Source: Pseudomonas mandelii
GTDB lineage: Bacteria > Pseudomonadota > Gammaproteobacteria > Pseudomonadales > Pseudomonadaceae
Length of the DNA stretch: 64,000 nucleotides
Reading direction: 5' to 3'
Assembly: GCF_900106065.1 (NCBI RefSeq)
Contig: NZ_LT629796.1
Coordinates: forward strand, 6,610,501-6,674,500
Below are positions 8,752 through 16,330 of this stretch, in pieces. The position numbers and the translations under genes were made by a program. Each line of letters opens with the position of its first letter. Within the stretch, counting starts at the first letter, position 1. The notes under the pieces were generated by a model that worked only from the letters and a program-made list of their open reading frames with translations, did no database searches and was not told the DNA's origin.

Positions 8752-9153
8752 ATGAAACGCCAAATCCTTCTCAGCATCGCTTTCTCGGTTTTTGCAGTTA
8801 ACGCTTTCGCCGCTTCTTCTGCTCACCCGGTTGTCGCTGAAGGCGGCTCGGATCGTCTGATTGAAAGTCGTGTGGCTGAGGGTGGTTCGGATCGTCTGAT
8901 CGAAAACCGCGTTGCTGAAGGTGGTTCCGATCGTCTGATCGAAAACCGCGTCGCTGAAGGTGGTTCGGATCGCCTGATCGAAAACCGCGTCGCTGAAGGT
9001 GGTTCCGACCGTCTGATCGAAAACCGCGTTGCTGAAGGTGGTTCGGATCGCCTGATCGAAAACCGCGTCGCTGAAGGTGGTTCCGACCGTCTGATCGAAA
9101 ACCGCGTCGCTGAAGGTGGTTCTGACCGTCTGATCGAAAGCCGCGCTGCCTGA
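8752..9153 (+). CDS. Secreted protein of eight 13-residue repeats (copy 1)
   Basis: A 133-residue protein. Residues 1-20 are a clear Sec signal peptide (MKRQILLSIAFSVFAVNAFA); residues 28-131 are eight units of VAEGGSDRLIENR, with ESR ending the first and last; then AA. The mature product has no cysteine or tryptophan and is very polar, alternating acidic, Gly and Arg. The DNA of the units differs at silent positions (GCT/GCC, TCC/TCG, GAC/GAT) while the protein is held constant, which suggests selection on the peptide. A near-identical paralogue lies at 48710-49189. It has its own leader and a strong terminator, so it is monocistronic. Function unknown; each Arg could be a proteolytic site, giving identical peptides, but that is speculation. 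Confidence 0.85.
   Translation: MKRQILLSIAFSVFAVNAFAASSAHPVVAEGGSDRLIESRVAEGGSDRLIENRVAEGGSDRLIENRVAEGGSDRLIENRVAEGGSDRLIENRVAEGGSDRLIENRVAEGGSDRLIENRVAEGGSDRLIESRAA
8833..9144 (+). repeat. Tandem repeat, 8 copies of a 39-bp unit
   Basis: Eight in-frame 39-bp units encode VAEGGSDRLIENR or the ESR variant. Units differ from one another by a few silent changes, so the array is not a very recent expansion. Confidence 0.95.
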
Positions 9154-9183
9154 ATGAACGGCTTTACTGCGGCATCCAACAAG

Positions 9184-9212
9184 AAGCCCGGCCTGACATG
9201 CCGGGCTTTTTT
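9184..9212 (+). terminator. Rho-independent terminator of repeat-protein copy 1
   Basis: AAGCCCGGC (9184-9192) pairs with GCCGGGCTT (9200-9208), followed by a T-run to 9212. It lies 30 bp after the stop codon. Confidence 0.92.
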
Positions 9213-9329
9213 ACACTCTGTTTTTACTCAGTCAAGCTCTGGACAGGCAGAACGGGCGCACAGTGCTGCCACAAACGTCCTTCGATGAGCACCTGACTCT
9301 GCAATGGGACGATCGTGGTTGGTACAGAG

Positions 9330-9659
9330 TCAATCCACGATAAACAACTTCGCGCCTGTGGTGCTGAAAGATCGATGCCCCTCAGCGTTGTTTCCCACCT
9401 GATAGCTCATCCCCGCTGTAAGCGTGAATTGGCGACCATCCTCCAGTTCCGTGTGCAACTCGCCTTCCAGGCACAACAGGATATGCCCTCTCCAGCACCA
9501 GTGATCGGCCAGATAACCAGGACTGTATTCAACCATCCGCACACGCGTCGAACCAAACTGGCAGGTTCGCCAATAGGCAGTGCCCGTCTGTCCGGCGTAC
9601 TGGACAGGTTCGACAGTCGACCAATCGGTCGTACCAAAGGGAACATCCGTTAGATCCAT
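9330..9659 (-). CDS. DHCW-motif cupin-fold protein
   Basis: A 109-residue single-domain cupin. The segment ADHWCWRGHILLCLEGEL (residues 51-68) matches the DHCW-motif cupin group, in which Asp-His-x-Cys-Trp sits on the strand that carries metal ligands in other cupins. A second cupin strand ends with SYQVGNNAEGHRS. ATG 9659 (MDLTDVPFG) fits family length; an upstream frame to 9737 adds 26 unlike residues. It stands alone between the repeat-protein terminator and a LysR gene. Cytoplasmic; substrate unknown. Confidence 0.8.
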   Translation of the reverse strand: MDLTDVPFGTTDWSTVEPVQYAGQTGTAYWRTCQFGSTRVRMVEYSPGYLADHWCWRGHILLCLEGELHTELEDGRQFTLTAGMSYQVGNNAEGHRSFSTTGAKLFIVD

Positions 9660-9807
9660 GGGTGGCTCATCAATGATAGAGGATCTGTGGACCGTACCGC
9701 TCCAGTGGGATTCTCGATAGATACAGATGCCCCGCATTTAGGAGATACAGGCGCCCATCCAAGCTTGCAATCACTGACTCAAATGGATGCCGCTACGCCC
9801 ATGCCAA

Positions 9808-10662
9808 TCAAGCCCTGCGCGTGGAGCAATACTCCACAATGAGCTGAGTGACCGCTGCCACCATCGCCTGATCCGCTTCAGGTGAGGCGAACAGCCGACA
9901 TTGCGCATCCGGCAATGCCGGCAATCCTTGTTCAGCCCCGATAACCGCCAGCCCCTGCCCCAACTGACTGAGAGGCATGGGCGCTATCGCGAAGCCTGCC
10001 AGTGCCGCCGCCCGCAACCCGGCGGTGCTGCTGCACAACATTGCCGTGCGTTGGGCGATTCCCGCCTGCGCCAGTCTCGTCAACGCGGCTTCGCGATAAG
10101 GGCACGGCGCGGGGAACAGGGCCAGCGGCAACGGCGTCGGTAACCCGGTGACGGGTTGCGCCGACCACGCCCACATTAGCGGCTCTTGCCACAGCAGCAA
10201 CCCCGCTTCGCTGGTTTCGCACAACGAACCGATGACCACGTCCAGTTGCCCTTGCTTCATCAGCGCCAGCAACGAACCGGGGATGTTCACCTGCACCTCG
10301 ATTTCCATCCCGGGGTACTGCGCCGCGAAATCCTGAACAGTGCGCAGCAATCGAGACTCGACAAAATCTTCGGACAACCCGATCCGCAACCGCCCGTGAA
10401 ACGGTGTGCGTGTCAGGTCAGTCCAGGCATCACGGTTCAGCGTGAGGATCGTGCGTGCGTAAGCGACCAGGCGCTCGCCATCGGCCGTCAGTTGCTGGGA
10501 ACGGGTGGTACGCGTCAACAGCGGCTTACCAATCTGCTCTTCCAATCGCCGCACATGACCACTGACCGCCGACTGAGTCAGGTGCAGCTTCTGGGCGGCA
10601 CGGCTGAAGCCGTCTTCATCGACGACCGTGACAAATGTCTTGAGCAGCAACGTGTCGAACAT
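9808..10662 (-). CDS. LysR-family regulator divergent from azoreductase
   Basis: A 284-residue LysR protein that starts MFDTLLLKTFVTVVDEDGF, with the HTH recognition part LTQSAVSGHVRRLE at residues 29-42 and a C-terminal effector domain. It is transcribed away from the azoreductase gene with about 100 AT-rich bp between the starts, the usual arrangement of a LysR gene and its target. It likely responds to quinones, azo compounds or thiol stress, by analogy with other azoR-linked regulators. Confidence 0.9.
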   Translation of the reverse strand: MFDTLLLKTFVTVVDEDGFSRAAQKLHLTQSAVSGHVRRLEEQIGKPLLTRTTRSQQLTADGERLVAYARTILTLNRDAWTDLTRTPFHGRLRIGLSEDFVESRLLRTVQDFAAQYPGMEIEVQVNIPGSLLALMKQGQLDVVIGSLCETSEAGLLLWQEPLMWAWSAQPVTGLPTPLPLALFPAPCPYREAALTRLAQAGIAQRTAMLCSSTAGLRAAALAGFAIAPMPLSQLGQGLAVIGAEQGLPALPDAQCRLFASPEADQAMVAAVTQLIVEYCSTRRA

Positions 10663-10765
10663 AGTTTTATTCGTGATTAATCTAGTTGGAATTTACGATT
10701 TATATTTCAAATACAACTATGTTGCAATGCGTCACCTGCCCCGCCCTCATCATTCAAGGTGTGCC

Positions 10766-11434
10766 ATGACAACCCTTCTGCATATTCAATGCTCTCCACG
10801 CAAACAGCGCTCGGCTTCCCTCGAAGTCGCTCGCAGTTTCATTGCGCGTTATCAAGCAAACACCCCGGACACAGAAATCGTCACCCTCGACCTCTGGAAC
10901 ATGGCGCTGCCGGAATTTGATGATGTGGCGATGGAGGCCAAATACGCCGGGCTCAGTGGCACGCCGTTGACCACAGCGCAACAGGAGGCCTGGAACACGT
11001 TGAAAGAACTGGCTGCGCACCTGCACCGCGCCGATGTACTGGTGATGTCCGTACCGCTGTGGAATTTCAGCATCCCTTACAAACTCAAGCACTTCATCGA
11101 CCTGATTTCGCAGAAGGACATCCTGTTCAGCGTTGACCCGGAACGCGGTCTGGAAGGCATGCTGCACAACAAACGCGCCGTGGTGATGTACGCCCGCGGC
11201 CTGGATTTTTCGGCGCAGTCGATCACACCGGCGGAGCGCTTCGACTTTCAGAAGCCCTACGTGGAAGCCTGGCTGAGATTTATCGGCGTCACGGATGTGC
11301 ATTCGGTGATTGTGGAGAAAACCATCCTGGGGGAAGACGTTGACCTGCGTGCGCGTGAGGCCGCGACTCAGCAGGCCAGGCGTCTGGCAGACCGCTTCAT
11401 CCCCTCCCCCGCAATAATGGCAGCAGGTATCTGA
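10766..11434 (+). CDS. azoR: FMN-dependent NADH-azoreductase/quinone reductase
   Basis: A 222-residue flavodoxin-like reductase of the AcpD/AzoR family. It opens TTLLHIQCSPRKQRSAS, where the SPR segment is the FMN-phosphate loop, and continues with VLVMSVPLWNFSIPYKLKHFID, the family FMN signature near residues 90-112. It reduces quinones and azo bonds by two electrons with NADH, protecting the cytoplasm from semiquinone chemistry. ATG 10766 is chosen from family alignment; a longer open frame begins inside the intergenic region. Controlled presumably by the divergent LysR gene. Confidence 0.92.
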   Translation: MTTLLHIQCSPRKQRSASLEVARSFIARYQANTPDTEIVTLDLWNMALPEFDDVAMEAKYAGLSGTPLTTAQQEAWNTLKELAAHLHRADVLVMSVPLWNFSIPYKLKHFIDLISQKDILFSVDPERGLEGMLHNKRAVVMYARGLDFSAQSITPAERFDFQKPYVEAWLRFIGVTDVHSVIVEKTILGEDVDLRAREAATQQARRLADRFIPSPAIMAAGI

Positions 11435-11467
11435 GGGTTTTGAAGCACGGCCTGCGAGACTAAACCC

Positions 11468-11680
11468 TTATGGCCGTTCTCTGCTGTCCGAACAGGTCGA
11501 CTGGCACGATTTGATGCCGAGCAACGTATAGACAGGGCAGAAACGGAAAATGCCTGTGGCCAGCGGCACTAAACCTATCCAGCCCCATACGCCGATCACC
11601 CCGGACAGACTGAGGCCAATGAGAAGCAGACCGGCGACAATGCGCAGGGTTCGATCAATGGTTCCGACATTCGCTTTCAT
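11468..11680 (-). CDS. YgaP-like DUF2892 membrane protein
   Basis: A 70-residue protein matching the transmembrane domain of YgaP (DUF2892): N-terminal MKANVGTIDRTLRIVAG, two hydrophobic helices (residues 13-30 and 33-48), then a Cys-containing tail (RFCPVYTLLGIKSC). In E. coli YgaP this domain is joined to a rhodanese; here it is free-standing, while a rhodanese-like domain is fused to SQR upstream in the same operon. Last gene of the sulfide operon, 13 bp after the preceding gene. Suggested role: membrane-side handling of sulfane sulfur. Confidence 0.85.
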   Translation of the reverse strand: MKANVGTIDRTLRIVAGLLLIGLSLSGVIGVWGWIGLVPLATGIFRFCPVYTLLGIKSCQSTCSDSRERP

Positions 11681-11693
11681 GGCGATCTCCCGA

Positions 11694-12113
11694 TCAATGG
11701 TTGCGCCGGGTCTCCAGCGCAGTAAACAACAACATGCCGGCCAGCATCGCCAACATGAATACGATTATTTGCCAGCGTCCTGTCAGCAGAATGGCCACTG
11801 CGGGGCCAGGACAAATGCCTGCTATTCCCCAGCCGATGCCAAACAACAGGCTCCCGCCAATCAGGCGTGGGTCCAACTCACGTTTGATCGGTAGCTGCAT
11901 TGGCTTTCCCAGCAGCGAACTGGATTGCCGGCGTGCCCAGGTCAGCGGGCCAATGGCTATGCCGATTGCGCCGACCATGACCAACGCCAAGGAAGGGTCC
12001 CAGGCACCGGTCAGATCCAGGAAAGCGAGTACTTTGCTCGGGTTGGCCATGCCGGCCAGAAGCAGACCCAAGCCGAACAGCAGACCCGCAATGAATGCAC
12101 TCAGTTTGATCAT
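11694..12113 (-). CDS. DUF6691/YeeE-YedE family membrane protein (PmpB-like)
   Basis: A 139-residue inner-membrane protein with four hydrophobic segments. It contains LLAGMANPSKVLAFLDL, the signature of the DUF6691 half of split YeeE/YedE transporters, and GIAGICPGPAV, whose cysteine is conserved in thiosulfate/sulfur-compound carriers. The ATG overlaps the stop of the partner gene by 4 nt. Together the two halves are expected to form a channel for thiosulfate or another reduced sulfur species, as for PmpAB/TsuA proteins. Confidence 0.88.
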   Translation of the reverse strand: MIKLSAFIAGLLFGLGLLLAGMANPSKVLAFLDLTGAWDPSLALVMVGAIGIAIGPLTWARRQSSSLLGKPMQLPIKRELDPRLIGGSLLFGIGWGIAGICPGPAVAILLTGRWQIIVFMLAMLAGMLLFTALETRRNH

Positions 12114-12550
12114 GTCCAACCTCCCAGAAGATGACGCAGGACAAACACTGTGGCGAAACCACTGAACATGAAGCACGCAGTGGCAACCATCGATCGCGGC
12201 GAAAGGCGCGATATGCCGCACACCCCATGGCCACTGGTGCAACCTGAACCGTATCGTGTGCCGATGCCCACCAATACACCGGCGACGATCAGCCCGAACC
12301 AGCCAGTTTTGAATTCGATCTGCGGCAGCGTGGCGAACAAGCCCCATAGAATCGGTGCGATGAGCAGGCCCAGGAGAAAAAGTGCTTTCTCACTCACCCC
12401 CTCGCTCCCACGCTGTAAAAGACTGCCGATCAGACCGCTGATGCCTGCGATACGCCCGTTGGCGACGACGAATAGACTGGCCGCCAAGCCAATCAGTGCG
12501 CCACCGGCAAGGGATGACCAAGGGGTGAAGTTGAGCCCGTCGACATTCAT
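12110..12550 (-). CDS. YeeE/YedE family transporter half (PmpA-like)
   Basis: A 146-residue membrane protein with about four helices and the family signature GSGCTSGHGVCGISRLSPRS at residues 101-120. Its two cysteines line the sulfur-relay path in the thiosulfate transporter TsuA. It is the partner of the DUF6691 protein encoded just downstream, with a 4-nt overlap. Within the operon it could import or export thiosulfate produced from persulfide and sulfite. Confidence 0.9.
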   Translation of the reverse strand: MNVDGLNFTPWSSLAGGALIGLAASLFVVANGRIAGISGLIGSLLQRGSEGVSEKALFLLGLLIAPILWGLFATLPQIEFKTGWFGLIVAGVLVGIGTRYGSGCTSGHGVCGISRLSPRSMVATACFMFSGFATVFVLRHLLGGWT

Positions 12551-12660
12551 GAAGATTCTCCGGCACGAAATGGTTGATAGAGGGTGTGGATGACTGCCAA
12601 TGCAGCGGGATTGCCGATGCGATCGAACACCTGCTTTGCGTCACGGCGACGTATGCACAT
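12547..12660 (-). CDS. Possible 37-residue coupled small ORF
   Basis: An ATG at 12660 begins 2 bp after the tauE stop, and the 37-residue frame (MCIRRRDAKQVFDRIGNPAA...) ends by overlapping the next gene's ATG by 4 nt. That exact fit at both ends is what a translated operon member would show. No family is recognised, there is no signal or membrane segment, and it could equally be a remnant of a larger gene or a coupling leader. It fills what would otherwise be a 112-bp gap in a tightly packed operon. Confidence 0.35.
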   Translation of the reverse strand: MCIRRRDAKQVFDRIGNPAALAVIHTLYQPFRAGESS

Positions 12661-12662
12661 GA

Positions 12663-13463
12663 CTAAATAGCTTTCACTAGCAAGGCCACCGCCACCACCA
12701 TGGAAACTGCGGCGAAGCCTTTTTGTAAGTGTGGACCCGCCAGCCGTGCAGCGATCAGACGCCCGCACACCATTCCGACCAATGCGCCAATGGAAAACGG
12801 AAGGGCGACCGCCCACTGCAAATGCCCGGCTGCGGAGCTTGCAGCAACGCCGGAAATGGAAACCAGCGCAATAACGGCAAGAGACGTTGCAAGCACCGAC
12901 TGCGCTGTCAAATTGGTGTATCGCTGGAGTGCCGGCACCATCACAAAGCCACCGCCCACGCCGAGCAAGCCGGAAAGCCCGCCCGCGACAATGCCGGAAA
13001 CGGTGAGTGCCCATGCACACGGCCCCGTCCAGTTAATCTTTCCTCGGTTCACGTCCAATAGACAAGGCGGTGGTTTGGATGTGACGGGGGTCTTCGACTC
13101 CGTGGAGGGAGTGAGCGATCGTCGATAGACCCGGAACGCAACGTACATCAGCACGAAGGCAAACATGATCGTCAACGGACGGTTAGGCGTGCGTTGCGCC
13201 AGCCAAAGGCCAAGTGGAGAACAGACGATCCCCGCGCCTGCAACTAAAAGCGCCGCTTTATAGCGGACGGTGCCGTTTTTGAGTCCCATTACGGCACCCA
13301 GGGTCGCGGCTAAACCGACAGCCAGTAAACCGATTGGCCCTGCCTCGGCCATGCTCAATCCCACTCCAAACACCAGTAATGGAACAGCCAGTATTCCTCC
13401 ACCGGCGCCGGTCAGCGCCAGAATGACGCCAACAGTCAGCCCGAGCAGTAAGACGACGGTCAT
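12663..13463 (-). CDS. Sulfite exporter TauE/SafE family protein
   Basis: A 266-residue inner-membrane protein of the TauE/SafE family. It has two related halves, each beginning with a glycine-rich helix: LALTGAGGGILAVPLLVFG (residues 12-30) and LSGLLGVGGGFVMVPALQ (near 160). These are joined by a charged loop with a Pro-Pro-Cys. Family members export sulfite or sulfoacetate. In this operon it would discharge sulfite formed by the persulfide dioxygenase. ATG 13463 gives the typical membrane start MTVVLLLGLTVG; upstream residues are unlike the family. Confidence 0.9.
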   Translation of the reverse strand: MTVVLLLGLTVGVILALTGAGGGILAVPLLVFGVGLSMAEAGPIGLLAVGLAATLGAVMGLKNGTVRYKAALLVAGAGIVCSPLGLWLAQRTPNRPLTIMFAFVLMYVAFRVYRRSLTPSTESKTPVTSKPPPCLLDVNRGKINWTGPCAWALTVSGIVAGGLSGLLGVGGGFVMVPALQRYTNLTAQSVLATSLAVIALVSISGVAASSAAGHLQWAVALPFSIGALVGMVCGRLIAARLAGPHLQKGFAAVSMVVAVALLVKAI

Positions 13464-13491
13464 CTCAGTCTCCTTGCTTTCAGGTCTGATT

Positions 13492-15162
13492 TCATACGTC
13501 AGCCAACTCAGGTTTTGCCATCCACTCATGGCCCTTGAGCATTCCCTTCCAATACAGCGGTGGAAGAATCCGCTCTTTGAGCAGCCATGCCAGCCTCGAT
13601 GGCCGGGTACCGTCAATCAGCCAGGATGGAAAGCTGGGGGCGACCTTGCCGCCATAGGTGAACTCAGCCAATACGATCTTGCCGCGTTCAACCGTCAGCG
13701 GGCAGGAGCCGTAACCGTCGTAATGGGCACTGCCTTTGGCTTTACCCATTGCGGCCAACACATTATGGGCAACGACGGGCGCCTGCTTGCGTGCTGCAGC
13801 CGCGGTCTTGGCGTTGCTGGTGTTGGTGGCGTCGCCCAGCGCGTGAATATTGACCCAGGTTTTATGCCGCAGCGTGGCTGGGTCGACATCAATCCAGCCC
13901 GCCGCGTCAGCGAGAGGGCTGACGCGAATGAAATCGGGTGCAATCTGCGGTGGCACCACATGAAGTAGATCGAAGTCGCGCGTAACAAGATGGGCGCTGC
14001 CATCCGGCTTGACGCAGTTGAACGTTGCAGTCCGTGCAGGCCCATTCACGCTGGTGAGTGTGTTGCCGAAATTCAGGTCGATACCATAGGCCTTGATGTA
14101 TTCCATCAGTGCGGGCACGTAGTCGGGAACTCCGAACAGCACCGCGCCGGCGCTGCAAAACTCGATCTCGACTTTGTCCAATACACCGCTACGTTTCCAA
14201 TGATCGGCAGATAAGTACATGGCTTTTTGCGGCGCCCCGGCACATTTGATCGGCATGGGCGGTTGCGTGAAAATGGCTCGGCCACCACGCAGTTGCTGCA
14301 CCAGTTCCCACGTATAGGGGGCGAGTTGATACAGGTAGTTTGAGGTCACGCCGTTGCGGCCCAGGGTGTCCGACAAACCTTCGATTGCATGCCAATTGAG
14401 CTTGAGGCCAGGGCACACGATCAGTTGCTCGTATTTGACGACTCTGCACCCATCAAGAATGACGGCATTTCTCTCGGGTTCGAAAGCAGCGACCGCCGAC
14501 TTGATCCAATGCACACCGCGAGGGATGGTCGTGCCCATCGTTCGGGCAGTTTGTGGCGCATCGAAGACTCCACAGCCGACAAGTGTCCAGCCAGGCTGGT
14601 AGTAGTGCACATCGGCCGGGTCGATGATGGCAACGTCGAGTCCGGGTTCTCGTGCCAGCAAACTGGAAGCGGTCGCGATACCTGCCGCACCGCCCCCGAT
14701 GATGACCACGGTATGCTGCGCCTCGGCCACTTCGACCGGCGTGCGCCCCTGATTCGCGATCCGGCGAATGACGCCTTTCATATCGAACCCGGCTTTTTTG
14801 GCGGTCTCGACGATCTGTGGCAGGGGTTGCTGGCCCGCTTGTGACAGTGCCCACATCGTTGTCGAGCGCATGCCGGAACGGCAATAGGCCAACACCGGCT
14901 TTGGCAGTGTTTCAAGGAGCTTGCCGAAGGCAATACCTTGCTCGTCAGTGACTTTGCCTGACTCAGCGGGGAGGTAGTGCGCCTCGATGCCGGCCGCTTC
15001 GGCGGCTCGTTTGATTTCGGCAAACAAGGGCTGATCACTGCCTTCGCCATCGGGACGGTTACACACGACGGTGCGAAAACCGGCTTCTTTGAGTTCAGCC
15101 AATTGGTTGGGGAAAATCTGTTCTGATACCGACAGTCCGGGCGCAAGGTGGCGAATGTCCAT
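13492..15162 (-). CDS. sqr: Fusion: DUF442 rhodanese/phosphatase-like domain + type II sulfide:quinone oxidoreductase
   Basis: A 556-residue two-domain protein. Residues 1-125 are a DUF442 (Blh-phosphatase-like) domain with the six-residue active loop CRSGMR, Cys94, which has the loop length of a rhodanese rather than a PTP. Residues 150-556 are an FAD disulfide oxidoreductase: VVIIGGGAAGIA binds FAD (153-164), YYQPGWTLVG follows, and KCAGAPQK (Cys307) is the active-site cysteine motif of type II SQR. The second cysteine of the human enzyme (GDCTN) is Ala here (GDATN), so Cys197 or Cys250 may replace it. It oxidises sulfide, passes electrons to quinone, and the N-terminal domain may take the persulfide. 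It lies 52 bp after the dioxygenase gene. Published details of the human enzyme are from memory. Confidence 0.9.
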   Translation of the reverse strand: MDIRHLAPGLSVSEQIFPNQLAELKEAGFRTVVCNRPDGEGSDQPLFAEIKRAAEAAGIEAHYLPAESGKVTDEQGIAFGKLLETLPKPVLAYCRSGMRSTTMWALSQAGQQPLPQIVETAKKAGFDMKGVIRRIANQGRTPVEVAEAQHTVVIIGGGAAGIATASSLLAREPGLDVAIIDPADVHYYQPGWTLVGCGVFDAPQTARTMGTTIPRGVHWIKSAVAAFEPERNAVILDGCRVVKYEQLIVCPGLKLNWHAIEGLSDTLGRNGVTSNYLYQLAPYTWELVQQLRGGRAIFTQPPMPIKCAGAPQKAMYLSADHWKRSGVLDKVEIEFCSAGAVLFGVPDYVPALMEYIKAYGIDLNFGNTLTSVNGPARTATFNCVKPDGSAHLVTRDFDLLHVVPPQIAPDFIRVSPLADAAGWIDVDPATLRHKTWVNIHALGDATNTSNAKTAAAARKQAPVVAHNVLAAMGKAKGSAHYDGYGSCPLTVERGKIVLAEFTYGGKVAPSFPSWLIDGTRPSRLAWLLKERILPPLYWKGMLKGHEWMAKPELADV

Positions 15163-15214
15163 AAGGATCTCCGTTATGGGTATTTTTCTTATGCGTTTTC
15201 TGGGAAAGGCAACG

Positions 15215-16093
15215 TCAGGCGACGTTGAGCGGGATTTTCAGGTAGCGCGTTCCGTTCGCTTCAGGCTCGGGCAAGTGCCCTGCTCGCATGTTGACCTGAA
15301 CCGATGGCAGGATGAGTGTCGGCATTTCCAACGATGCATCACGCTTTGTGCGCATCGCCACAAACTCCTCTTCGCTGATGCCATTACGCACATGAACGTT
15401 GTGCGCGCGCTGGTCTGCAACGGTGCTGACGAACTGCACCTCGCGGCCACCCGGCTGGTAGTCGTGACACATGTACAGCAAGGTATTGGCCGGCAGACTC
15501 AGCACCTTGTTGATTGACTGGAACAACGTGCGCGCATTGCCGCCGGGAAAGTCACAGCGTGCAGTGCCGTAGTCGGGCATAAACAAGGTATCGCCAACGA
15601 AGGCAGCCGTTTCGATCCCATCGCTGATGACATACGTCATACAGGCGGGTGTATGGCCGGGTGTATGGAGCGCGTGGCATTGCAGCGTGCCAATGGCAAA
15701 CGGCTCGTCATTGACGAACAGGTGATCGAACTGGCTTCCATCGCGGGCCATATCGCGACCTGTATTGAACAGCGTGCCGAACACCTCCTGCACCGTAGAA
15801 ATCTGACTGCCGATCCCTATTTTCCCACCGAGCTTTTCCTTCAGGTAGGGCGCGGCCGTCAGGTGGTCTGCGTGGACGTGAGTCTCAAGAATCCAGTCGA
15901 CCTTCGCATTGAGTTCCTTCACCCTCGCAATCAACTTGTCGGCAGACGTTGTGCTGGTGTGGCCGGACTTAGGGTCGTAATCAAGTACGCTGTCGATCAA
16001 AGCGCAGTGGTGGGTCGCCTCATCCAGCACAAGATAGCTGACGGTATTGGTAGCAGAATCGAAGAATCCTTCGACGTGAAGTTTTACACTCAT
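15215..16093 (-). CDS. pdo: Persulfide dioxygenase (ETHE1/Blh-type metallo-beta-lactamase fold)
   Basis: A 292-residue MBL-fold hydrolase-like enzyme. Metal ligands are visible in THVHADHLTAAPYL (HxHxDH, residues 71-84), HTPGHTPA near 147 and GDTLFMPDYGTARCDFPGG near 165, the last being typical of ETHE1/PDO and Blh proteins. It oxidises glutathione persulfide to sulfite with O2 and Fe(II). AAGGAG stands 8 nt before ATG 16093. It is the first gene of the sulfide operon; the sigma-54 promoter at 16146-16163 predicts a 43-nt leader. Confidence 0.92.
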   Translation of the reverse strand: MSVKLHVEGFFDSATNTVSYLVLDEATHHCALIDSVLDYDPKSGHTSTTSADKLIARVKELNAKVDWILETHVHADHLTAAPYLKEKLGGKIGIGSQISTVQEVFGTLFNTGRDMARDGSQFDHLFVNDEPFAIGTLQCHALHTPGHTPACMTYVISDGIETAAFVGDTLFMPDYGTARCDFPGGNARTLFQSINKVLSLPANTLLYMCHDYQPGGREVQFVSTVADQRAHNVHVRNGISEEEFVAMRTKRDASLEMPTLILPSVQVNMRAGHLPEPEANGTRYLKIPLNVA

Positions 16094-16145
16094 TGGCCTG
16101 TCTCCTTAGGGGGCTTTTACCAAGCCGCTCACACTGAGGCAGATA

Positions 16146-16163
16146 TAGCAATAAGTCTGCCAA
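16146..16163 (-). promoter_or_regulatory. Sigma-54 (-24/-12) promoter of the pdo-sqr operon
   Basis: The minus strand reads TTGGCAGACTTATTGCTA, that is TGGCA and TTGCT with GG and GC separated by exactly 10 nt. The predicted start of transcription is about 16136, 43 nt before the pdo ATG. Confidence 0.82.
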
Positions 16164-16258
16164 GCCCGACCCGCACAAAAATATGCTCCTACCTATTTGA
16201 TTTCATTAAGTTTATTTTTTTCAGTATGGTTTTAGTTCTTCTACATTCACCTGGATTT

Positions 16259-16300
16259 ACTGCCATTGGCAGTGCTTGTTGACAGAGGTGGCAGTGCCAC
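16259..16300. promoter_or_regulatory. Paired palindromes, likely FisR enhancer sites for pdo
   Basis: Two perfect palindromes sit side by side: ACTGCCATTGGCAGT (16259-16273) and GTGGCAGTGCCAC (16288-16300). They lie 100-150 bp upstream of the pdo sigma-54 promoter, the normal position for an enhancer-binding protein, and also just before the regulator gene itself, where they could mediate autocontrol. Confidence 0.75.
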
Positions 16301-16330
16301 AACAGGATGGATGGATTCTCAGGAGCCACG

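Noticed and set aside
8823..9182. Long open frame antisense to repeat-protein copy 1
   Set aside because: A 39-bp repeat with no stop in one unit is open throughout, so an antisense frame is expected by chance; it has no start context or signal. The same holds at 48781-49347.
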